NCBI GenBank assembly: GCA_963738205.1
Contig: CAVTVQ010000006.1
Span: 1,240,001 to 1,304,000 of the forward strand
DNA: 64,000 nt
Source: DATFQE01 sp963738205
Lineage (GTDB): Bacteria; Actinomycetota; Thermoleophilia; Gaiellales; Gaiellaceae
Reading direction: 5' to 3'
The notes beneath the pieces are model-generated. The model saw only the letters and a program-made list of their open reading frames with translations, was not told the origin of the DNA and made no database searches. Positions 32,346 through 41,915 of this stretch are shown in pieces (positions within the stretch are counted from its first letter, which is position 1; each line of letters starts with the position of its first letter). The translations under genes were made by a program, and so were the position numbers.

Positions 32346-32454
32346 CAGCCGATCCTAGCCCTGCACACGAGCATGACGAGTCGGCCGACCGTCAGGTCGA
32401 ATCCCGAGGGCCGCGACGGCCCATGGCTGAGGTCAGGCAGCGACTATGCGCCCA

Positions 32455-32619
32455 TTATGCCGCAGCCTGGGCCTGCTGCTCGAGGCCGCGCGCGAGCGGA
32501 ATGCCGCCGGACCAGGTCATCGCGCGACCCGGCTCGAACTCGGTCACCTTGGCCGGAAAGGGGCGCTTCGCGTTCGCGTCCGACGTGACCTTGATCTTCT
32601 CGCCCGGCGCGATTCGGCC
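32455..32619 (-). pseudogene. Fragment of an SRPBCC (START-like) domain protein
   Basis: A minus-strand frame between 32619 and a TAA at 32455 reads GRIAPGEKIKVTSDAN, then KRPFPAKVTEFEPGRAMTW and SGGIPLARG. This is the central beta-strand series of SRPBCC or polyketide-cyclase-like proteins. The N-terminal helix and the long C-terminal helix are missing, and the frame ends in a Gln/Ala run. It is probably the remnant of a decayed gene in the 290 bp between valS and the next membrane gene, in which I see nothing else. Confidence 0.5.
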
Positions 32620-32632
32620 CTCGGAGCCTGCG

Positions 32633-33331
32633 CTAGAGGAGCGTCAGCGCCACCAGCAGCGTGACGCCGATCGCGATCGCCGGCACCTGAGCCGCGAGCT
32701 TCGCGGCAGGGCCCTCGATCGGCCGGGCGACGGACGAGAGCAGAAGCAGCGACCCAGCTGCGATCGCCAACTCGAAGACGGTCGCGGCGACGTCCGCCAG
32801 GCCGACCCCCTCGGGCGTCCAGGGCTCGGGCCCGATCGGCAGGCCCACGGTTCGCGACATGCCCCACGCCAGCGCAACGCCGAGGCTGACGACCGCGCCC
32901 GTCCACAGCACTGGCCGCGACGGGGCCGCCAGGACGAGCGAGGCCCACGCCAGTTGGAAGACACCGGTGACGGCGAAGAGGACGGAGAAGGCCACGCTCT
33001 CGCTCCAGTGCGGCCAGACGACCGCAAAGTGGATCGTCGCGGCTGCCGCCGAGGACAGCGCCAGGTGTCCCAGGAGTGTCCGGCGCCGCTCCTCGGGGAG
33101 CAGGAGCCAGGTCACCGCCACCGCGCCCAGCCCTGCGGCAGCGACCAGTAGCGCGGCGTCGGGATGCACGTGGCCGGCCGTCGCCGTGCCGCCTGCCGCC
33201 TGCGCGTGGAGGGTCGAGCCGCCATGCGCGTGGCCGTGCAGCACGCCGTAGAGCGCAGCCGCGACCGCCGCCACCACGCCGTAGCCGGCGACGAGCCCCA
33301 CGCGGGCGACAGTGCGGGCGTCGAACGTCAT
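32633..33331 (-). CDS. Multi-pass membrane protein with His-rich loop, 232 aa
   Basis: I do not recognise this protein. It has about six hydrophobic helices. Between the first two is a segment rich in His (LHGHAHGGSTLHAQAAGG and AGHVHPDA), which could be an extracytoplasmic metal-binding loop. Other features are WPHWSESVAFSVLF and SRTVGLPIGPEPWTPEGVGL. The start is ATG at 33331. It follows clpX on the same strand but behind a hairpin. Confidence 0.6.
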   Translation of the reverse strand: MTFDARTVARVGLVAGYGVVAAVAAALYGVLHGHAHGGSTLHAQAAGGTATAGHVHPDAALLVAAAGLGAVAVTWLLLPEERRRTLLGHLALSSAAAATIHFAVVWPHWSESVAFSVLFAVTGVFQLAWASLVLAAPSRPVLWTGAVVSLGVALAWGMSRTVGLPIGPEPWTPEGVGLADVAATVFELAIAAGSLLLLSSVARPIEGPAAKLAAQVPAIAIGVTLLVALTLL

Positions 33332-33371
33332 CGCCTACAGCTTCGCACTCGCTCGCAGATCGGTTTGGTGC

Positions 33372-33402
33372 GGGCCCGGCCGCTGCGGCTGCGGCCGAGC
33401 CC
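33372..33402 (-). terminator. Strong GC hairpin after clpX
   Basis: GGGC-C-CGGCCGC and GCGGCCG-A-GCCC form an 11-bp stem with one mismatch and a 7-nt loop, 52 nt beyond the clpX stop. There is no T-run. It probably ends the tig-clpP-clpX unit. Confidence 0.45.
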
Positions 33403-33453
33403 ACCTGACTCAAACGCGGTAGTGCCCCGGCTCAGAAAGGCGAAACGGGCACG

Positions 33454-34734
<1,281 letters not shown>

Positions 34735-34778
34735 CTCTCTCCTTTTACCCCGTTTTTCCCACGCCGACTAGTCCAGAC

Positions 34779-35402
34779 TCATTCTTTGACGGTCTTCCGG
34801 TGCTCGATGACGCTGTCGATGATGCCGTACTCCTTGGCTTCTTCCGCCGTCATGAAGTAATCGCGCTCCATGTCCCGCGACACCTTTTCGAGATCCGCAC
34901 CTGTGTGGTTGGACATGATCTCCTCCAGCCGGCGCTTCAGGGCGATCGTCTCACGCGCGTGGATCTCGATGTCGGTGGCCTGGCCCTGGAAGCCGCCCCA
35001 CACCTGGTGGATCAGGATCTTGGCGTTCGGCAGCGCCATACGCTTTCCTTTCGCGCCGCCGGCGAGCAGGAGCGCGCCCATGCTCATGGCGATGCCCACG
35101 CAGATCGTCTGGACGTCCGGCTTGATGAACTGCATCGTGTCGTAGATCGCGAGCCCGTGGTAGACGGAGCCGCCCGGCGAGTTGATGTAGAGGAAGATGT
35201 CCTTGTCCGGGTCCTCCGACTCGAGGTGGAGGAGCTGGGCGACGATCAGGTTGGCGATCTGGTCGTCGACGGGCGTTCCGAGGAAGACGATCCGCTCGTT
35301 GAGCAGGCGCGAGTAGATGTCGAACGCGCGCTCGCCGCGGGACGTCTGCTCGATCACCATCGGGATCATCGGGCTCATACGGGGCTCATACGGCTGTCTC
35401 AT
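34779..35402 (-). CDS. clpP: ClpP serine protease subunit
   Basis: The 207-residue protein has catalytic Ser107 (GIAMSMGALLLAG), His132 (KILIHQVWGG) and Asp181 (MERDYFM), with the YINSPGGSVYHGLAIYDTM motif. ATG at 35402 is chosen because GAAGGAG precedes it and it forms an ATGA overlap with the tig stop. The first dozen residues (MRQPYEPRMSPM) may be a propeptide. Actinobacteria often carry two clpP genes, but only one is here. Confidence 0.96.
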   Translation of the reverse strand: MRQPYEPRMSPMIPMVIEQTSRGERAFDIYSRLLNERIVFLGTPVDDQIANLIVAQLLHLESEDPDKDIFLYINSPGGSVYHGLAIYDTMQFIKPDVQTICVGIAMSMGALLLAGGAKGKRMALPNAKILIHQVWGGFQGQATDIEIHARETIALKRRLEEIMSNHTGADLEKVSRDMERDYFMTAEEAKEYGIIDSVIEHRKTVKE

Positions 35403-36763
35403 GCAGGCTCCTTCTCGCCAGGGGTCCAAAGTTTCGCAGCGCCTTCGGGCTTCTCCTGCCCCGGCGTCCACAGCTTCTCTCGCGCCTGTGCCAGCTCGAC
35501 CGGAATCCTCTTGACCTCAGAGGCGACGCGGTCGAGGGCGTTGCGCAGTCGTAGGTCGGTCCGGAGCGACTCGTGGCGGCCGCTGTGCCACAGCTGCTCG
35601 ATCACGGCGTCCGGATCCTCCTCGTCGGTGAGCTCGGCCTGCTCGCGGATGAACGCGCGCAGCTCGTCGTCGGAGATCTCGATTCCGAGCTGTTCGGCCA
35701 CCGCCTCCAGCACGAGCTCGCGTGCGAGCGAACGCGCGGCATCCGCAACCATCCGCTGCTGGATCTGCTCGGCGTTCTCGCCGCTCAGAGCGAGGTAGGT
35801 CTCGACCGAGATCCCGCGCTGCTCGAGCCCGCGCACGAAGGCGCGTAGGAGGTTGCCCGCGCGCGCCTCGACGAGCGCGTCGGATACCTCGACCCCCGAC
35901 GCCTCGACGAGCGCGTCGACGGCCGCGCCGCGGAACTCGCCCTCGAGCTCGTCCTCGATCTGCTCGCGCAGCCGGGCCTCGATGTCGGTGCGCAGCTCGT
36001 CGAGCGTCTCGAACTCGCTCGAGGACCGCGCCAGCTCGTCGTCGAGCGGCGGCAGGACGGGTTCCTTGACCTCCTTGACAGTTACCTCGACCGTGCGGCC
36101 CTCGTCGTCCGGAAGCCCGTACTCGATCTCCTTGCTCTCGCCGGGGCGCATGCCCGCGATCCCCTGCTCGAGGTCGGGCAGCAGCCGGCCGGCGCCGAGC
36201 GTCACGACCAGGTCCCGCTGCGCTTCGCCCTCTTCGCCGTCCACGTCGATCACGAGCGCGTCGCCGTCGCTGGCCCCACGACCCTCGACGGGCACGAGCT
36301 CGGCGACGGAACCGCGCAGCGCCTCGAGCTCGTGGTCGATCAGCTCGGCCGGCACCTCGGCGTCGGCGGCAGGAACCTCCAGCGTCGTCCAGTCGGCGGC
36401 CGTGGCCTTCGGCTGGACGCCCACCTCCGCCCTGAATGCAAAAGCGTCGTCGCTGGAGCCGGGCAGCTCGTAGTCGTACTCGGGCTGGGTTACCGGGCGC
36501 ACGCGCGAGCTCGAGGCCGCGTTCCAGAACCAGCCGCCGATGTGGCTCTCGACGGCCTCGCTCATCAGCCGCTCCTTACCCACGCGGGCGAGCAGCACCG
36601 GCATCGGCACCTTGCCCTTGCGAAAACCGGGAATCTTGAGGCTCTCGGCCAGGTCGGACGCCGCGTGCTCGACCGCATGCTTGACGTCGTGGCTCGGTAC
36701 CTCGACGGTCAGACGGACGCGGTCTCCGCCCAGCTCCTCGACCTGCGTCTCCACCTGGCCCAT
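35399..36763 (-). CDS. tig: Trigger factor with duplicated C-terminal motif
   Basis: The 454-residue ribosome-bound chaperone has the ribosome-binding motif GFRKGKVPMPVL at about 47-58, a PPIase-like region (about 155-240, GDALVIDVDGEEGEA) and a C-terminal arm domain (about 260-430). The last 30 residues contain EKLWTPGQEKPEG and then KLWTPGEKEPA, a repeat of KLWTPG-x-E that does not belong to the chaperone fold. This repeat may be a docking motif. It is the first gene of tig-clpP-clpX. Confidence 0.95.
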   Translation of the reverse strand: MGQVETQVEELGGDRVRLTVEVPSHDVKHAVEHAASDLAESLKIPGFRKGKVPMPVLLARVGKERLMSEAVESHIGGWFWNAASSSRVRPVTQPEYDYELPGSSDDAFAFRAEVGVQPKATAADWTTLEVPAADAEVPAELIDHELEALRGSVAELVPVEGRGASDGDALVIDVDGEEGEAQRDLVVTLGAGRLLPDLEQGIAGMRPGESKEIEYGLPDDEGRTVEVTVKEVKEPVLPPLDDELARSSSEFETLDELRTDIEARLREQIEDELEGEFRGAAVDALVEASGVEVSDALVEARAGNLLRAFVRGLEQRGISVETYLALSGENAEQIQQRMVADAARSLARELVLEAVAEQLGIEISDDELRAFIREQAELTDEEDPDAVIEQLWHSGRHESLRTDLRLRNALDRVASEVKRIPVELAQAREKLWTPGQEKPEGAAKLWTPGEKEPA

Positions 36764-36898
36764 TCAAGCAGAGACCTTTCGGGCTACGGCGACCCGGGAA
36801 GCGCGCCGAACCCGTGCGCGTCCTGAGGAAGGAGACAGGCACTCGAACCGAATACCACACCGCGTACAGTTCCGGGCTGACTGTGAAAAAGGAGTTCC

Positions 36899-38671
36899 TT
36901 GCAGCAGGTTGTTGAGTACGGCGGCTACGTCAACCTGGTGCTGTTCACGGTCGTCGCACTGGTGGCGCTACGGCAGTGGCGGCTCGGCCGCGGGCGCGCG
37001 GGCCTCTGGGCCGCCCTGACGTTCGGCGCTCTCGCGTTCGTGGTGGACGTCGCCCGCCTGCTCGACGAGACGCCCGACCGGCCGCTCGAGACGCTCGGCC
37101 AGCGCCTGCTCATCGCGGTGCTCGTGCTGTTCCCCTACCTCCTCTACCGCTTCAGCACGGCCTTCGAGCCGCCGACCCGGCGGCTCGAGCAGTGGCTCGG
37201 GCTGATGACGCTCGTGCTCCTCGTCTGGACGTTCCTGGTGCCGGACATTCCCGCCCAGGGCGAGCCCCGGTCGACGGGCTTCGTGCTCTACCTCATCGCG
37301 TTCCTGATCCATTGGAGCGTGCTGTTGGCTGTCGTGGCGCTGCGGATGTGGCGCGCTGCTCGTGGAACGCCCACCGTCGCGCGGCGACGCCTCCACCTCT
37401 TGGCCGCCGCGTCTGCGCTGATCACCCTGGCGCTGCTCCTCGCCGGGGCGGGCTCCGGCGACGAGTCGGGGCTCGAGGCCGCGACCACCGTCCTGGCAAC
37501 GCTCAGCGCGCTGGCGTTCTTGCTCGGGCTGGCGCCGCCCCCGTTCCTGCGGCTCGCGTGGCGGCGTCCGGAGCAGGCTCGCCTGCAGAACGCGATCGCG
37601 AGCCTGATGGGCGCCGCGAGCGAGGAGGAGGTCGCCGAGCAGGTCGCCGCGCCGATGGCCGCCATCGTCGGTGCCCGCGCAGTTGCGCTCGTCGCACCCG
37701 ACGGGTACGTCATCGGCGCGTACGGCGCGTCGGACGAGATGCTCCACCGCGAGAGCAGCGACGGCGACGAGGACATCGTCGAGCTCGGGGCTCCCTTCGG
37801 GCGGCTGGTGGTGTGGACGAGCCCGTACGCGCCCTACTTCGGCGGCGAGGAGCTGCGTTTGCTGCAGACCCTGGGTGCTCTCACCGGCCTCGCGCTCGAC
37901 CGCTCCCGGCTCTACGCGCAGGAGCGGGAGGCGCGCATGGCCCTGGAGCGTGCCGACGAGCTCAAGTCGAACTTCATCGCGCTCGCCGCCCACGAGCTGC
38001 GCACACCCGTGACGAGCATCAACGGCGTCATCCAGACGCTGCAGACGCGCGGCGACCTGCTCGACGACGACCAGCGCGTCCTGCTCAGCCAGATGCTGCG
38101 CGACCAGGGCCTCCGGCTCGGCGTGCTCGTCGAGCAGCTGCTCGACCTCTCGCGGCTGGACGCCGACGCGATCTCGATCGAGCCCGAGCTGCTGGCCGTG
38201 CGCGAGCGGGTCCTGGAGCTCGTCCGCTCGACGGCCGGCGAGCGTGCCCCCGACGTCGTGGTCGAGGTCCCCGCCGACCTGGAGGCGACCGTCGACCTCT
38301 CGGCGTTCGACCGGATCCTGACCAACCTGGTCGCGAACGCACTGCGGTACGGCGAGCCGCCCGTGATCGTCCGCGCCGAGCAGCGCGACCGCCATTTCCG
38401 GCTCGCCGTCGAGGATCGCGGGCCAGGCGTGCCGCCGGAGTTCGTCCCCGACCTGTTCGAGCGCTTCACGCGCAGCACGCGCGCGCAGGAGCGCGGCCTC
38501 GGCACGGGCCTCGGCCTCGCGATCGCGCGCTCGTACGCCATCGCCCACAGCGGCGAGCTCGTCTACGAGCGTGCATCACCGAACGGCGCCCGCTTCGAGC
38601 TGGTGCTCCCGCGGTCGAACGACAAAGGCGACGACGTTCGCGCACACCGGCTGCGCTCCTACCGGCGCTAG
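36899..38671 (+). CDS. Membrane sensor histidine kinase with seven-helix type N-terminus and GAF-like segment
   Basis: The 590-residue protein starts with TTG (AAGGAG 5 nt upstream). About six or seven membrane helices occupy residues 8-212, then a GAF-like segment (about 230-335), HisKA with phospho-His365 (LAAHELRTPVTS), and HATPase_c with N box LTNLVANALRYG, G1 DRGPGVP and G2 GLGTGLGLAIA. It ends in a basic tail. No response regulator is adjacent, so it is an orphan kinase. It is divergent from tig. Confidence 0.92.
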   Translation: MQQVVEYGGYVNLVLFTVVALVALRQWRLGRGRAGLWAALTFGALAFVVDVARLLDETPDRPLETLGQRLLIAVLVLFPYLLYRFSTAFEPPTRRLEQWLGLMTLVLLVWTFLVPDIPAQGEPRSTGFVLYLIAFLIHWSVLLAVVALRMWRAARGTPTVARRRLHLLAAASALITLALLLAGAGSGDESGLEAATTVLATLSALAFLLGLAPPPFLRLAWRRPEQARLQNAIASLMGAASEEEVAEQVAAPMAAIVGARAVALVAPDGYVIGAYGASDEMLHRESSDGDEDIVELGAPFGRLVVWTSPYAPYFGGEELRLLQTLGALTGLALDRSRLYAQEREARMALERADELKSNFIALAAHELRTPVTSINGVIQTLQTRGDLLDDDQRVLLSQMLRDQGLRLGVLVEQLLDLSRLDADAISIEPELLAVRERVLELVRSTAGERAPDVVVEVPADLEATVDLSAFDRILTNLVANALRYGEPPVIVRAEQRDRHFRLAVEDRGPGVPPEFVPDLFERFTRSTRAQERGLGTGLGLAIARSYAIAHSGELVYERASPNGARFELVLPRSNDKGDDVRAHRLRSYRR

Positions 38672-38672
38672 A

Positions 38673-38756
38673 TGCGGGCGAGAGGACTCGAACCTCCAAG
38701 GGCTTTCGCCCAACGGGTCCTAAACCCGCCGCGTCTGCCAGTTCCGCCACGCCCGC
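38673..38756 (-). tRNA. tRNA-Leu (TAG anticodon)
   Basis: The 84-nt class II tRNA has acceptor GCGGGCG/CGCCCGC and a long variable arm (TTGGGCGAAAGCCCTT). The anticodon loop TTTAGGA gives anticodon TAG (codon CUA). The discriminator is A and CCA is not encoded. It lies one base after the convergent kinase stop. Confidence 0.95.
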
Positions 38757-38842
38757 GTAGCGAAAGGATATTCGCGGGTGGCGCGTTTCCTGCGAAGCCG
38801 ATCGGGTAGCCCCACGGTCGTCAACAACCAAGGGAGGCTCAG

Positions 38843-39185
38843 ATGGCGACCACAGACATCTGGACGTACCGTGAACAGACGTGGGGCACGACCGACCTCA
38901 CGGGTTATTCGGTCGAAGCGACCGACGGCGGCATCGGCAAGGTCGACGAGGCAACCTCCGAGGTCAGAGGCAGCTTCATCGTCGTCGACACGGGTCCGTG
39001 GATCTTCGGCAAGAAGGTCATGCTGCCCGCCGGTGTGATCGACCGCGTGGATCCCGACGAACGAGACGATCTACGTGAGCTTCACGAAGGAGCAGATCAA
39101 GAACGCGCCGGAGTTCGACGAGTCACGGTACACCGACGAGGCGTACCGGAACGAGCTCGGCGGGTACTACGGCCGCGGCGCCTAA
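38843..39185 (+). pseudogene. PRC-barrel domain protein with a frame break
   Basis: The start ATG at 38843 has AAGGGAGG 7 nt upstream. The first 72 codons encode a PRC-barrel (DLTGYSVEATDGGIGKVDEA, WIFGKKVMLPAGVIDRVDPD). One extra base near 39059 then shifts the frame. In the +1 frame the expected ending continues: NETIYVSFTKEQIKNAPEFD and then YRNELGGYYGRGA with a stop at 39185. The match of both halves to one family shows it is a single gene with a one-base insertion or a sequencing error. PRC-barrel proteins of this type are stress-associated and of unknown role. Confidence 0.75.
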
Positions 39186-39206
39186 CGCCCCAGCCGTCTG
39201 CGGTAG

Positions 39207-39241
39207 CGAAGGCCGGGCCGAGCGCCCGGCCTTCGGCTTTT
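39207..39241 (+). terminator. Intrinsic terminator after the PRC-barrel gene
   Basis: A perfect 12-bp stem CGAAGGCCGGGC/GCCCGGCCTTCG has a 5-nt loop and is followed by GGCTTTT. It lies 22 nt beyond the stop and between convergent genes. It is one of the clearest terminators in the window. Confidence 0.8.
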
Positions 39242-39242
39242 C

Positions 39243-39539
39243 TCAGCCGAACAGGGGCAGGTAGCGCGCCCGCCACTCCTCATCCGGGATCGAACGACGG
39301 AAGAAGGCCTCGAGCACGTCGCGCGGCGAGCACTCCTCGAGCCGCGCGACCAGGCAGGCGAGCGCGGCGAGCAGGTACGAGAGGAGCTCGGGATCGAGCC
39401 GCGCGACGCGCAAGCCCTCCCCGAACGCCCAGATCATGCGCTCGGCGTCCGGCCCGCTGCCGTGCGAGCGCACTGCCGCGGCGAGCCCGTCGAGATCGAA
39501 CGCGTCCCAGTCGACCGCCATCTCCTCGTTTATCGGCAT
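39243..39539 (-). CDS. Hypothetical protein, 98 aa, helical and acidic
   Basis: The protein begins MPINEEMAVDWDAFDLDGLA and continues AERMIWAFGEGLRVARLDPE, LLSYLLAALACLVARLEECSP and RDVLEAFFRRSIPDEEWRAR. This looks like a compact all-helical domain. I do not recognise it. The start is uncertain, because ATG at 39539 has no clear ribosome-binding site and ATG at 39521 has GAGGAG immediately before it. It is divergent from the TPR gene. Confidence 0.6.
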   Translation of the reverse strand: MPINEEMAVDWDAFDLDGLAAAVRSHGSGPDAERMIWAFGEGLRVARLDPELLSYLLAALACLVARLEECSPRDVLEAFFRRSIPDEEWRARYLPLFG

Positions 39540-39582
39540 TCGCCGCTTCGAAAAGAGACCCTCCGCGGCGTAGACTCGGCGC

Positions 39583-40608
39583 ATGCGCACGGCGACGCGC
39601 GGCCCGTCGGGAACCGGCGCCGAGAAGTCGGTCGTGGCGGAGCGCGGGCCCGAGCACGCCGGGTTCGTCGCGGGGATCCTCGGGCTGCAGCAGACCGCCG
39701 GCAACAGCGCCGTGGCGCGAATGCTGCAACGTCAGGAGGCCGCTCCCGAACCGGAGGGCCCCGATACGGAGGCTGCGCGCAAGCTGTTCCAGCGCGGAGC
39801 GGCGGCATACGAGAAGGGGCAGTTCGCTCAGGCGTACGACTACTTCACCCAGGCCTCCGAGCTCAGCTCGCGCTCGGGAATCGTCTTCTCGCAGGCGCAG
39901 GCACTCCGACGGCTCGGCGGCCGCCGCGACGAGGCGATCGCCCTCTACGAGCAGTACCTGGCGATGGACGACATCACGCGCAAGAAGGACGCCGAATCCG
40001 CCCTCACCGAGCTGCGCGGCCCGGCCGCCACCGGCGACGAGGCAATCGACACAGAGGCTGCCAGGAAGATCTTCGCCAAGGGCGCCGCCGCCTACGGACG
40101 GAATCAGTTCGCTCAGGCGTACGACTACTTCACCCAGGCCTCCGAGCTCAGCTCGCGCTCGGGAATCGTCTTCTCGCAGGCGCAGGCACTCCGACGGCTC
40201 GGCGGCCGCCGCGACGAGGCGATCGCCCTCTACGAGCAGTACCTGGCGATGGACGACATCACGCGCAAGAAGGACGCCGAATCCGCCCTCACCGAGCTGC
40301 GCGGCCCGGCCGCCACCGGCGACGAGGCAATCGACACAGAGGCTGCCAGGAAGATCTTCGCCAAGGGCGCCGCCGCCTACGGACGGAATCAGTTCGCTCA
40401 GGCGTACGACTACTTCACCCAGGCCTCCGAGCTCAGCTCGCGCTCGGGAATCGTCTTCTCGCAGGCGCAGGCACTCCGACGGCTCGGCGGCCGCCGCGAC
40501 GAGGCGATCGCCCTCTACGAGCAGTACCTGGCGATGGACGACATCACGCGCAAGAAGGACGCCGAGTCGGCCCTGGCCGACCTGAAGCAGTCCCGCGCCG
40601 CGCCCTAG
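39583..40608 (+). CDS. TPR-like repeat protein made of three 95-residue near-identical units
   Basis: The 341-residue protein has an N-terminal leader with GILGLQQTAGNSAVARMLQR (30-49). I associate this motif with proteins linked to extracellular contractile injection systems and other actinobacterial exoproteins. Then come three units beginning DTEAARK at residues 61, 156 and 251. Each contains FAQAYDYFTQASELSSRSG and ALYEQYLAMDDITRKK, which fit paired TPR-type helices. Units 2 and 3 are identical for most of their length in DNA, so the array expanded recently. The function is unknown, possibly protein-protein interaction. Confidence 0.75.
   Translation: MRTATRGPSGTGAEKSVVAERGPEHAGFVAGILGLQQTAGNSAVARMLQRQEAAPEPEGPDTEAARKLFQRGAAAYEKGQFAQAYDYFTQASELSSRSGIVFSQAQALRRLGGRRDEAIALYEQYLAMDDITRKKDAESALTELRGPAATGDEAIDTEAARKIFAKGAAAYGRNQFAQAYDYFTQASELSSRSGIVFSQAQALRRLGGRRDEAIALYEQYLAMDDITRKKDAESALTELRGPAATGDEAIDTEAARKIFAKGAAAYGRNQFAQAYDYFTQASELSSRSGIVFSQAQALRRLGGRRDEAIALYEQYLAMDDITRKKDAESALADLKQSRAAP
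39763..40608 (+). repeat. Tandem 285-bp coding repeats (three units)
   Basis: Units start at 39763, 40048 and 40333, with an exact period of 285 bp. Units 1 and 2 are identical from about 39820 to 40047. Units 2 and 3 are identical from 40048 to about 40565 (aligned). The first 57 bp of unit 1 and the last 43 bp of unit 3 have diverged. Confidence 0.95.
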
Positions 40609-40611
40609 CGG

Positions 40612-41121
40612 CTACGCGCAGCCCTCGTCGAGCGCCACGGCCGCCCGCGCGCCGAAGGCGATCCGCGTCACGCGCTTGGCCGCGCTCACGTCGAAACGCA
40701 GGCGCCAGTGCGGAGCGCGCGCGCGCTCGAGGAAGTAGTTGCGCGCGCCGTGGCTGTATCTGTCGGGTCTCGACGTCAGGCGGGGGTAGGCCTGCTTCAG
40801 CTGCGCGAGCGTGGAGCCGCTTCGGATGCCTCTGCCCGTCACCGCGCCCCTGCGGAGGAAGAGCGCGGCGAACCGCCCGCGCGGCATGAAGACCGCGTAG
40901 CCGTCGAGGCCGCGCTCGTCAATGAACGCCTGGCCGCAGTCCGGTCGCACCTCGTAGCTCGGGCGGACGCTCCTGCCCCACCCGGCCGAGACCTGAGCGA
41001 CGCTCATCCCCGGTCGGGCGCCGGCGGCGCCGTCGAGGGTCACGAGCGCGGGCGCGCGGAGCACAGCACCAGCTGCGCCGACAACGGCGAGCGCCGCGCA
41101 GACGACGAACAGGGGCCTCAT
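40612..41121 (-). CDS. Secreted hypothetical protein, 169 aa
   Basis: ATG at 41121 gives a signal peptide (RPLFVVCAALAVVGAAGAVL). The mature part contains DGAAGARPGMSVAQVSAGWG and the GSTLAQLKQAYPRLTSRPDR segment, a pattern of small exported beta-rich proteins. Cys residues near 63 and 168 could form a disulfide. The family is unknown. It is convergent with the TPR gene, 3 bp apart. Confidence 0.65.
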   Translation of the reverse strand: MRPLFVVCAALAVVGAAGAVLRAPALVTLDGAAGARPGMSVAQVSAGWGRSVRPSYEVRPDCGQAFIDERGLDGYAVFMPRGRFAALFLRRGAVTGRGIRSGSTLAQLKQAYPRLTSRPDRYSHGARNYFLERARAPHWRLRFDVSAAKRVTRIAFGARAAVALDEGCA

Positions 41122-41222
41122 CGCGTAGCTATATCGGAAGAATAGGGGCCTGAGGCCAGCGTGCCGCCGGCTTCCGTGGAGATCTCGTTCGCGCGCAACG
41201 GCCCTCCTACTACGATCCGGAG

Positions 41223-41765
41223 GTGGGTTCCGAGGCACCGCTTGAACGGACCGAGGCTGGGCTTGTGCCCGCCGCGGAGGGCTGGTTCGTCCTGAACGCC
41301 CGACACGGTCCGTGGCGTCACCAGGAGGAGCGAGGAGAGCGTCTGCGCTTCGAAGGCGAAACGCCTTTCCCACAGGTTGGAATCAGTCTCTATGTGCTCG
41401 CGCCCGGTGAACAAATGGGGATGTACCACTGGGAGGCCGATCAGGAGGACTTCCTCGTCCTCTCTGGCGAGGCACTGCTGATCATCGAGGGCGAGGAGCG
41501 GCCATTGCGGTCGTGGGACTTCGTGCACTGCCCCGCCGAGACGAAGCACACCATCGTCGGGGCCGGAGATGCGCGGTGCGTTGTCCTCGCCGTCGGAGCG
41601 CGTGAGCATCTGGGGGGCCCAGGCTGGGGCGGCTACACGGTGGACGAGGCTGCGCTCCGCCATGGCGCCGGCGTCGAACAGGAGACGAATGACGTTGACG
41701 AGGCATACGCTCGGTTTCCGGCGCACGAGCTGACGCGATACCGAGATGGCTGGCTTCCGAGTTAG
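41223..41765 (+). CDS. Cupin-domain protein
   Basis: The 180-residue protein starts with GTG. The cupin motif 1 region is APGEQMGMYHWEADQEDFLVL and motif 2 is PAETKHTIVGAGD, giving a metal site with His70 and Glu72/Asp73 in motif 1 and His109 in motif 2. It resembles cupins that bind small carboxylates or sugars. The product is unknown. The tail (ELTRYRDGWLPS) is common in cupin relatives. Confidence 0.8.
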   Translation: MGSEAPLERTEAGLVPAAEGWFVLNARHGPWRHQEERGERLRFEGETPFPQVGISLYVLAPGEQMGMYHWEADQEDFLVLSGEALLIIEGEERPLRSWDFVHCPAETKHTIVGAGDARCVVLAVGAREHLGGPGWGGYTVDEAALRHGAGVEQETNDVDEAYARFPAHELTRYRDGWLPS

Positions 41766-41915
41766 CTGGACGGACGGCGTCGCTGTCTCCCCGAACAGCG
41801 ACAGGGCGAAGGGCGCGGGCGTTACTTCCCGCCGCAGGAACTGGTCTCCAAAGTGCACCTGGTACGTCGACGTGCCGACGGAGTTGTCGTCGCTGTCGTA
41901 GATACAGTCGCCGCC

